Source: Pseudoclavibacter caeni
Lineage (GTDB): Bacteria > Actinomycetota > Actinomycetes > Actinomycetales > Microbacteriaceae
Length of the DNA: 64,000 nt
Assembly (NCBI RefSeq): GCF_008831125.1
Contig: NZ_WBKA01000002.1
Location: 62,001 to 126,000 of the forward strand
Direction of reading: 5' to 3'
The notes under the pieces: generated by a model
Seen by the model: only the letters and a program-made list of their open reading frames with translations
What the model was told of the DNA's origin: nothing
The model's database searches: none
Position numbers and translations under genes: made by a program
Shown here: positions 16,537 through 22,982 of the stretch, piece by piece
Layout: each line of letters begins with the position of its first letter
Position numbering within the stretch: the stretch's first letter is position 1

Positions 16537-17175
16537 TCAGCCGATCAGCGGCAGGATGTAGACGGCCGTGAACAGGATCAGCCAGATGACGTCCACGAAG
16601 TGCCAGTAATAGGAGACCACGATCGCGCTCTGCGCCTCGCGATGGCCGTACTTCCGCGTCGCGAACGTGCGGCCGAGGATGACCAGGAAGGCCATCAGAC
16701 CGCCGAGCACGTGCAGCGCGTGGAACCCCGTGCCGACGAAGAACGCCGACCAGAACGTGTCCGTCGCCATGGTCACGCCCTCGTGATACAGCGTCGCGTA
16801 TTCGAACACCTGCCCGGAGACGAACCATGCACCGAGGACGAAGCTGAGGAAGAACCACTCGATGACGCCCCAGTTCTTCATGCCCCGCCCCACACGCCGA
16901 GGCTGCAGCCGCTCGGCCGCGAACACGCCGAACTGGCAGGTCACGGAGGAGAGGACCAGGACCACGGTGTTGACGGCCGCGAACGGGATGTTGAGGATCT
17001 TGATCCCGTCCTGCCACTGACCGGTCGACGTCGCCCACAGAGTGAAGTAGACGGCGAAGATCGCCGAGAAGAACATGACCTCGCTGGCGAGCCAGACGAT
17101 CGTCCCGACGGCGGTGGCGCTGGGTCGGTTGATCCCGCCCCGCGCAGACTTGTTCATTAATGCTGTACTGGACAC
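16537..17175 (-). CDS. ctaE: Cytochrome c oxidase subunit III
   Basis: About 212 residues with five predicted membrane helices; the conserved region GTIVWLASEVMFFSAIF is at about 24-40. It is a structural subunit of the aa3 oxidase. The start is uncertain: the GTG at 17175 is directly preceded by GGAGGT with almost no spacing, while the ATG at 17157 is about 18 bases away from it. CATAAT just upstream would suit a near-leaderless transcript. First gene of ctaE-qcrC-qcrA-qcrB; it diverges from trpD across a strong palindrome. Confidence 0.92.
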   Translation of the reverse strand: MSSTALMNKSARGGINRPSATAVGTIVWLASEVMFFSAIFAVYFTLWATSTGQWQDGIKILNIPFAAVNTVVLVLSSVTCQFGVFAAERLQPRRVGRGMKNWGVIEWFFLSFVLGAWFVSGQVFEYATLYHEGVTMATDTFWSAFFVGTGFHALHVLGGLMAFLVILGRTFATRKYGHREAQSAIVVSYYWHFVDVIWLILFTAVYILPLIG

Positions 17176-17218
17176 ACCTCCATTATGACCTATGAATCAT
17201 CCATGTCTTGACCACCCC

Positions 17219-17254
17219 CAACAGGTTCGACGACATCTGTCGGCGAACCTGTTG
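17219..17254. promoter_or_regulatory. 36-bp palindrome between ctaE and trpD
   Basis: CAACAGGTTCG (17219-17229) and CGAACCTGTTG (17244-17254) are perfect inverted repeats. Inside them CGACA and TGTCG pair again after one A-G mismatch, leaving a 2-base loop. The right arm overlaps the TTGACA of a trpD promoter. Because the flanking genes diverge, this is better placed as an operator than as a terminator. Confidence 0.6.
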
Positions 17255-17280
17255 ACAGTCATCCCAGGACCACTCACAAT
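17252..17280 (+). promoter_or_regulatory. Possible distal trpD promoter
   Basis: TTGACA (17252-17257), 17 bases, then CACAAT (17275-17280). The -35 is perfect and the -10 matches 4 of 6. It would give a leader of about 140 bases and overlaps the palindrome at 17219-17254. No Trp-codon leader peptide is visible in that leader. Confidence 0.45.
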
Positions 17281-17414
17281 GTCCCGTTCTCCAGCGCCCG
17301 GAGAATCCGCGTCTCCACTGTGCATCCGAATCGCGCTCGCGTGTGTCGCCCGGACCCGGATGACCATGACCTCCACAGCGAGCCGAGTACGTCAGTCGTT
17401 CGAACCGAGGCGCG

Positions 17415-17420
17415 TAGAAT
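17415..17420 (+). promoter_or_regulatory. Leaderless -10 box of trpD
   Basis: TAGAAT lies 6 bases before the trpD ATG at 17427, which lacks a Shine-Dalgarno. This predicts a leaderless trpD mRNA. Confidence 0.55.
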
Positions 17421-17426
17421 CGTCCC

Positions 17427-18497
17427 ATGGCAAGCGAAATCACCTGGCCGCAGCTCATCAGCACACTGCTCGAAGACACCAACCTCACCTCCACACAGGC
17501 CCGCTGGGCCATGGACCACATCATGAACGGCGAGGCCGACCCCGCCGCGATGGGTGGCTTCCTCATCGCCCTCAAGAAGAAGGGCGAGTCGCTCGACGAG
17601 GTGTCCGCGTTCGTCAATTCCATCCTCGATCACGCGACCCCGCTCGACGTCGACCGAGACGCGGTGGACATCGTGGGCACCGGCGGCGACCGCTCGGGCA
17701 CCGTGAACATCTCGTCCATGGCCGCGCTCGTCATCGCCGGCGCCGGCGTCCCCGTCATCAAGCACGGCAACCGCGCCGTCAGCTCGCGCTCCGGCTCGTC
17801 CGACTTCTTCGAGGCCCTCGGCGTCGACATCGCCGCGAAGCCCGAGAACGTCGCCCGCGCCTTCCGCGAGACGGGCATCGGCTTCGCCTTCGCGCAGACG
17901 TACCACGGTGGGTTCCGCTTCGCGGCGCCCGTGCGCAAGGCGCTCGGGGTGCCGACCGTGTTCAACTTCCTCGGGCCCCTGTGCAACCCGGCCCGACCCA
18001 GGATCAACTGTCTGGGCGTCGCCGACCAGGGACGCGTCGATCTCGTCGCCTCGCTGCTCTCCGCTCGCGGTGACGTCGGCCTGGTCTTCCGCGGCGAGGA
18101 CGGCCTCGACGAGCTCACCACGACCGGTCCGAGCCGGGTGTGCCAGGTGGACGAGCAGGGCGGGATCACCGAGTTCGCGCTCGATCCTGCATCCCTGGGC
18201 ATCGCGCCGGCGGATCTCGAGGATCTGGTAGGCGGCGACGCGCAGGAGAACGCCGCCATCGGCCGGGCGTTCCTGGCGGGCGAGACCGGTTCGGTGCGTG
18301 ACATCGTGCTGCTCAACGCTGCCGCAGGCCTGGTCGCCGCCGATCTCCTCCACGAGCCGGCTTCCGCCCGCCGCTCGTTGAACGAGCGGTTCGAGCAGAA
18401 GCTCGCCGTGGCGGCGGAGTCGGTGGACAGCGACGCGGCCTCGAAGGTGCTCGACCGCTGGGTCGCCGCGCTGGGGCGCCCGGGCTCCGCGGCCTGA
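17427..18497 (+). CDS. trpD: Anthranilate phosphoribosyltransferase
   Basis: 356 residues; catalyses the second step of tryptophan synthesis, joining anthranilate and PRPP. The PRPP-binding GTGGDRSGT motif is at 84-92, and KHGNRAVSSRSGSSD supplies the next substrate loop. Length and motifs are normal for the family. It stands apart from other trp genes, next to ctaE, an arrangement seen in related actinobacteria. No Shine-Dalgarno precedes the ATG, and TAGAAT 6 bases upstream suggests a leaderless message. Unlike the MHS transporter gene at 2749-4131, no Trp-rich leader peptide precedes it. Confidence 0.95.
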   Translation: MASEITWPQLISTLLEDTNLTSTQARWAMDHIMNGEADPAAMGGFLIALKKKGESLDEVSAFVNSILDHATPLDVDRDAVDIVGTGGDRSGTVNISSMAALVIAGAGVPVIKHGNRAVSSRSGSSDFFEALGVDIAAKPENVARAFRETGIGFAFAQTYHGGFRFAAPVRKALGVPTVFNFLGPLCNPARPRINCLGVADQGRVDLVASLLSARGDVGLVFRGEDGLDELTTTGPSRVCQVDEQGGITEFALDPASLGIAPADLEDLVGGDAQENAAIGRAFLAGETGSVRDIVLLNAAAGLVAADLLHEPASARRSLNERFEQKLAVAAESVDSDAASKVLDRWVAALGRPGSAA

Positions 18498-18577
18498 CCC
18501 ACGCTCCGGGCGGTCCGGGCAGGAAGCGAGCCCGGCACTCGGAAAGACCCGCCCCCCCCGACTGCCCCCCCATTTGC

Positions 18578-19687
18578 TCAGTCGAAGTACTGGTCCGGGG
18601 CGAAGTAGTCATCGAGATCGAACCGGCGACCGTGTGCTCCCTCGAGCAGCGCGGTCGCCGGTTCCGTCTGCTCGGCCGGATGACCAGCCGGCATGCTCGG
18701 GCCGGTGACCTCCCGCCCGCCGTCAGCTGCCCCCGCGAGAGCGACCTGCCCGTCGCGTGCCGGATCCGCGGGGTCGGGGAGCACGCCCGACCGCGCCGGG
18801 TGACTCGCCGCCGGGGGCGGCGGCATCGTGGAGAAGTCGATGGGGAAGCGGACGGTCGCATCCGCCCGGACGCGGCGGACAGACAGCGCGGTCATCCGCC
18901 CCAGCGCGACCGATGGATCATCAGCTGGGGAACCGACCGGCACCGGCGACCGGACTCGTGCGTCGGCCGTCGTCGTGGGCAGCGGCGGGGCGCCTGACGG
19001 CACCCGGGTGGGCGACGCCGCCGGCACATGACATCCGGCCCTCACGATGTCCAGCGGGATCGTATCCGAGCGCGGTTCGCCGTCCTCCGGCCCCGTCCCA
19101 GCGACCGAACATGGCCGACCGGGCCCCGGCCCCGATGCAGTCGCCTCGTCGCGGAGGAAGGACGTGCCCAGCGCCGTCCGGTGTGCCGCCCGAGCGCACC
19201 GCGCCGGCTCCGAGTCGGCGAGCGATGCGGGGAGCGGCAGCCCGCGCCCCGGACGGACGATCCACTCAGGGTGCCGTTCCACCACGTCGACACGGTGCTG
19301 GGACCGGCCGGGCGCCGCAGGTCGGACCGGCCCCGCAGTGCCATCGGAGGGAGGGATTCCAGCCTCGGGGGTCACCTCATGTTCGATCATGGCTCGAGCA
19401 TTCCGTGTGTACCGACCTGGGGCCCGTCCCGTGACGACCATGTGTACTCCGCGGCGGCCGTCCACGACCTGTGCAGCCCGGCGTCCGGCGCAGCGCCAGG
19501 CCGGAACATGCTCGGTGACGATGCGGCGGTCCGACGAGGAGACGGGGTCCAGCGACGTCACCGCACACCCACTCCCGGGCTGAGGTGGCGACAGCCAGTC
19601 CGGCACGAGCGATGGGGACGCGTCAGGCAGCTCGTGCGGGGCGTCGTGAAGGCAGCGCGGTGCGGATGAGGGAGTGCTCCGGCTCAC
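18578..19687 (-). CDS. Hypothetical disordered Pro/Ala-rich protein
   Basis: A 369-residue open frame if started at the GTG at 19687, which follows an AT-rich promoter-like palindrome; ATG at 19390 would give about 270 residues. Composition is Pro, Ala, Arg and Ser rich with no recognised domain, signal peptide or membrane helix. The acidic-aromatic tail RFDLDDYFAPDQYFD looks constrained and has typical high-GC third positions, the best evidence of real coding. Long frames on the opposite strand also exist, so this could be a false call. Function unknown. Confidence 0.45.
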   Translation of the reverse strand: MSRSTPSSAPRCLHDAPHELPDASPSLVPDWLSPPQPGSGCAVTSLDPVSSSDRRIVTEHVPAWRCAGRRAAQVVDGRRGVHMVVTGRAPGRYTRNARAMIEHEVTPEAGIPPSDGTAGPVRPAAPGRSQHRVDVVERHPEWIVRPGRGLPLPASLADSEPARCARAAHRTALGTSFLRDEATASGPGPGRPCSVAGTGPEDGEPRSDTIPLDIVRAGCHVPAASPTRVPSGAPPLPTTTADARVRSPVPVGSPADDPSVALGRMTALSVRRVRADATVRFPIDFSTMPPPPAASHPARSGVLPDPADPARDGQVALAGAADGGREVTGPSMPAGHPAEQTEPATALLEGAHGRRFDLDDYFAPDQYFD

Positions 19688-19689
19688 GT

Positions 19690-19712
19690 ATATGACATAA
19701 TATACATTATCG
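19690..19712 (-). promoter_or_regulatory. AT-rich palindromic promoter region
   Basis: GTATAT...ATATAC (6-bp arms, 6-base spacer) overlaps ATAAT...ATTAT. Such a run of A+T stands out sharply in this genome and lies immediately before the GTG at 19687. It could combine a -10 box with a repressor site. Confidence 0.45.
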
Positions 19713-19866
19713 GCGTTTCAGGGAGCGCGGCGTTCCCGCGATCCACCGGTCTCCGCGGGCCGGATCAAGCCGGGCCTCCACCATGCCTGGACCACCATCG
19801 CCGGGATGCCGGATGGACACGCGCCGTCTGAAGCCACCGACGCCGTCGCAGACACTGAAGACGATA

Positions 19867-19901
19867 GTCCGGCCGTCACGACGAACGTGCGACGGCCGGA
19901 C
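19867..19901 (-). terminator. Terminator after SDR gene
   Basis: GTCCGGCCGTC (19867-19877) pairs perfectly with GACGGCCGGAC (19891-19901) around a 13-base loop, 4 bases past the SDR stop. On the minus strand TATCGTCTT follows. Confidence 0.75.
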
Positions 19902-19905
19902 GAGG

Positions 19906-20730
19906 TCACGCCTGGTCGGCGCCGCCCTGCGTGAAGTACGAGATTTCTCCGACGTACTTCGTGTTGTTCTCCGGCACAGGATCGAGCACCGCGTCACGGA
20001 TCTCGTGGGCGAACTCCTCGACGCTGTAGAGCCGACCGACCTGCTCCTTGCGTGCCTCGATCGCACCGGGGTTGCTACGGTTGAGCAGCGTCGCCGTGAT
20101 CGTGCCGACGATCATGTCGCCGGAGATCACGACGAACTCGACACCCCGTCGGTCGAGCTCCGGGATGCGCTCGCGCAGAGCGTCCTCACCGGCCCGCTTC
20201 GTCTCGGCGACGGGCCGGTACTCCGGCAGCGTCGGCGTGGTGCGGATGAAGTGCGCCTGGTGACTCGTCACATAGACGACGCGCGAACCCGGGCCCATGA
20301 GCGGCTCGGCGAGCTCGAGCGTGCGCACCTGGGCGTCGCGGTTGAGCTGCATCGCGTAGTCGGCGGGCATGTTGCGCTCCATGCCGCCGGAGGCGTTGAG
20401 CACGAGGATGTCGAGGTGTCCGCACTCCTCGCGCACACGCTCGAAGAGCCCCTTCATCGACTCCTCGTCGGTCAGATCGCCCTGGACGACGAGCGCATGG
20501 CCGCCGGCCGCACGCACCTTCTCGGCCACCTGCTCCGCGCGGCGGGCCTTCTCGCGGTAGTTGATGACGACGGTCGCGCCGAGCGCACCCAGGAGCTCGG
20601 CAGTGGCGGCGCCGATGCCGCGGGAGGAGCCCGTGACCAGGGCGACGCGCCCCCGCAGCGGCTGCCCGGTCAGGCCGGTGCCCTGTGCGGTGGTCGTCTC
20701 GCCGGCGGTCTGCTGGTTTTCTTCGCTCAC
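19906..20730 (-). CDS. SDR-family oxidoreductase lacking canonical Tyr
   Basis: 274 residues with a clear Rossmann fold: TGSSRGIG (33-40) binds the dinucleotide, and LNASGG follows strand 4. It resembles FabG-type reductases, but the catalytic Tyr-x3-Lys is altered. The segment SHQAH...PEYRPVAETKRAG has Ser156 and Lys178, while Val174 sits where Tyr is expected; the nearest Tyr (171) is seven residues before Lys. Activity may therefore be changed, or Tyr171 may substitute. The GTG at 20730 has GAGGA 6 bases upstream; longer frames to 20781 lack one. It diverges from the 72-residue protein gene. Substrate unknown. Confidence 0.82.
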   Translation of the reverse strand: MSEENQQTAGETTTAQGTGLTGQPLRGRVALVTGSSRGIGAATAELLGALGATVVINYREKARRAEQVAEKVRAAGGHALVVQGDLTDEESMKGLFERVREECGHLDILVLNASGGMERNMPADYAMQLNRDAQVRTLELAEPLMGPGSRVVYVTSHQAHFIRTTPTLPEYRPVAETKRAGEDALRERIPELDRRGVEFVVISGDMIVGTITATLLNRSNPGAIEARKEQVGRLYSVEEFAHEIRDAVLDPVPENNTKYVGEISYFTQGGADQA

Positions 20731-20812
20731 TGGAATCCTCACGTCTTCTGGCCGCCCGCCCCGTCTCGTGATGGGGAACAAAACCGGGTCGGCATCTGTT
20801 CTGCTCTCCGAC

Positions 20813-20818
20813 TACAAT
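20813..20818 (+). promoter_or_regulatory. -10 box upstream of 72-residue protein gene
   Basis: TACAAT on the plus strand in the divergent region; it would give a leader of about 140 bases to the ATG at 20964. No -35 consensus seen. Confidence 0.4.
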
Positions 20819-20963
20819 AGTTGTTCGTCTCGTGCTCGCCGGCAGCGACCGGCCCGCACGGGTCGAGCGGCATCCCACCGCGTCCGCCGCGGAGACCCGT
20901 GGCATGTGTCTGGGAGACGGACCCGGGACGCGCACCCCGGGAGACGGAGGACAAGAAGCGAGC

Positions 20964-21182
20964 ATGGCGACCAAGAGCACGAGCAGCAAGTCGAAGAGCA
21001 AGTCCAAGGGCAAGAAGAAGGGACAGCCCGCTTCTCAGCGCACCCCGTGGGACATGCTGCTCGAGCGTCGTTCCGAGGACGAGCTGAAGGAGCTGCTCGA
21101 TGAACGGCTGTCCTTCCTGCGCGACCGCCGCAAGCGCGCCATCGAGCTGTCTCACATCAAGAGCGACCCGAACGAGCTCTGA
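20964..21182 (+). CDS. Small Lys/Ser-rich basic protein
   Basis: 72 residues. Residues 1-22 are a Lys/Ser/Thr/Gly-rich basic tail containing KSKSKSKGKKKG. Residues 27-65 form an amphipathic, highly charged helix (LLERRSEDELKELLDERLSF). The C-terminus ends SHIKSDPNEL. The sequence suggests a nucleic-acid- or ribosome-associated protein with a helical, possibly coiled-coil dimer region. No known family is recognised. The ATG at 20964 follows a weak purine stretch. Codon use is typical of the genome. Confidence 0.7.
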   Translation: MATKSTSSKSKSKSKGKKKGQPASQRTPWDMLLERRSEDELKELLDERLSFLRDRRKRAIELSHIKSDPNEL

Positions 21183-21299
21183 TCGCCGCGCGACTCGCCC
21201 CGCGGCCCTCGCGCCCGTGTGTCGGGGACGGCCCGGCACCGGCGCGTCCGGGATGCCGCCCCGTCCCCGGTGGCCCGCCATCCCCTGCTCGGTGACCGG

Positions 21300-22982
21300 T
21301 CAGCGATCCGACGCCCGCGCACGCCGCCGCTCGTTGCGGCGTGCCAGCGCGGTCGTGATCACCAGCAGCACGGTCGCGACGACACTGCCCCACTGCACGA
21401 TCGGGCCGGTCCACCAGCTCGGCGCACGGCCGCTCTGCAGCGGCAGATCGGCGATCATGGTGCCTGCGGTGAAGTCCGGCAGGGTGTCCATGACCGTGCC
21501 GTCCTCGGCGACCAGAGCGCTGGAAGACACGGTCGAGATGTTCACCAGGCTGCGTCCGGCGGCCACCGCGTACACCCGGGCGATCTGCAGCTGCTGGGCC
21601 GACTCGGGCGTGCGTCCGAAGTCCGCGTTGTTCGTCGGGGCGAGGAGGATCTGAGCGCCCCCGCCGACGACGTCGTGGACGAGATCGGTGTCGCTCGTCT
21701 CGAAGCAGATGAGCACGCCAGCCGGCACCGTGGCGTCCCCCTCCCCTGACGCCGAGGCCGCGTCGAGCGGGATGTCGAACACGCCCGATCGGGCGCCGAA
21801 CGTGAAGCCCCGCGGCACGAGGTCGACCAGGTCGGGCGCCAGCGGGTGGAACAGCCAGCGATCGGGCATGTACTCGGCGAACGGCACCGGGTGTCGCTTG
21901 TCATAGACCTGGGCCGGCTGACCGGCGTCTCCGCTCGAACCGGCGACCTCCGGGTCGGCCACGTCGCCTGTCCGCCAGCCGCTCGGCAGCCACAGCAGCA
22001 CGGTGTTGTACACATCGTCGCCGCGCTGGGTCACCGAGCCGAACACGAGCGGCCGCCCCATGTCGTCGACGAAGTCGGTGATCGCCTGGTCGACCTGCGT
22101 GCTTCGGAGCACGTCGACGTCGACGGCGTTCTCAGGCCAGACCATCACGTCGAAGTCGTCGTGCATGATCGACCGGGCGGCGTCCAGATGATTGCGCAGG
22201 ATCTCCCCCGGCTCCGCGTTCGAGAACAGTCCAGCGTCGGCGTTCCCCTGCACCGCGGCGACGCGCAGCGTCCCCGTCGCGGGCGCCACCGCACCCCAGG
22301 CCGGCATGATCAGCGCCGCGACGAGCAGGATGACGCCCATCACTGCTGGCCGGCGCAGCGGGCGACGCGCGAGCAGCCACGTCACCGGCAGCGTGCAGGC
22401 CAGCACGACCGCGAGGGTGAGCCCGGACAACCCGAGCCAGGACGACAGCCCGACCGTGGGCGCGTCCGCCTGGCTCGCCGCCACGCTCCCCCAGGCGAAC
22501 CCGCCGTACGGCAGACGTGAGAACGTCACCTCGCGGCCCGTCCAGATCACCGCCCAGGCGGCCGCCACGAGCGCGGGATGCGTCTGCCGGGCCAGCTGCC
22601 GCCGGGTCACGAACCCGGCGAGAGCGACGCCGAGGGCGCTGAAGGCGGTCATCGCGAGGGCGAGGGCGAGCCACGGCACGGGGCCGAGGTAGGCGGTCAG
22701 CCAGCCGATGTGCCCGACCCAGAAGGCCAGGCCGAAGACGGCGCCGACGGCGGCTCCCCACCACAGTCCCGCACCGAGCCCGGCCCAGGCGACGAGCGCC
22801 ATGGCGAGCAGGGCGGCCGCCCACCAGTCGTGCGGGGCGAAGGCGAGCAGGTACACGCCGCCCGCGGCCCCGGCGACGAGGAGGCGAAGCAGCGTGTCGA
22901 CCCAGCGGGCGCGGCGCGTACGCGGATGGTGGCGCACCAGATCGAGCCCGGTGGTGCGGACGGCGACCGGCCCGTCGCTCAT
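21300..22982 (-). CDS. lnt: Apolipoprotein N-acyltransferase
   Basis: 560 residues; adds the third acyl chain to lipoprotein N-termini, using phospholipid, on the outer membrane face. About six N-terminal membrane helices precede a nitrilase-like domain. The expected Glu-Lys-Cys triad is visible: Glu in WPENAVD, Lys in YDKRHPVPFAEY and Cys in LICFETSD. A last helix near the C-terminus is followed by a basic tail. The ATG at 22982 overlaps the helY stop by 4 bases, so it is co-translated. Clients would include the two FKBP lipoproteins in this window. Confidence 0.92.
   Translation of the reverse strand: MSDGPVAVRTTGLDLVRHHPRTRRARWVDTLLRLLVAGAAGGVYLLAFAPHDWWAAALLAMALVAWAGLGAGLWWGAAVGAVFGLAFWVGHIGWLTAYLGPVPWLALALAMTAFSALGVALAGFVTRRQLARQTHPALVAAAWAVIWTGREVTFSRLPYGGFAWGSVAASQADAPTVGLSSWLGLSGLTLAVVLACTLPVTWLLARRPLRRPAVMGVILLVAALIMPAWGAVAPATGTLRVAAVQGNADAGLFSNAEPGEILRNHLDAARSIMHDDFDVMVWPENAVDVDVLRSTQVDQAITDFVDDMGRPLVFGSVTQRGDDVYNTVLLWLPSGWRTGDVADPEVAGSSGDAGQPAQVYDKRHPVPFAEYMPDRWLFHPLAPDLVDLVPRGFTFGARSGVFDIPLDAASASGEGDATVPAGVLICFETSDTDLVHDVVGGGAQILLAPTNNADFGRTPESAQQLQIARVYAVAAGRSLVNISTVSSSALVAEDGTVMDTLPDFTAGTMIADLPLQSGRAPSWWTGPIVQWGSVVATVLLVITTALARRNERRRARASDR

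Noticed and set aside
17281-17426. Trp-codon leader peptide ahead of trpD
   Set aside because: The short frame starting near 17360 has no Trp codons and runs into trpD out of frame.
18757-19669. Plus-strand frames opposite the 369-residue gene
   Set aside because: They lack promoter or ribosome sites, have no domain, and the minus-strand frame has the better C-terminus and promoter, although none is certain.
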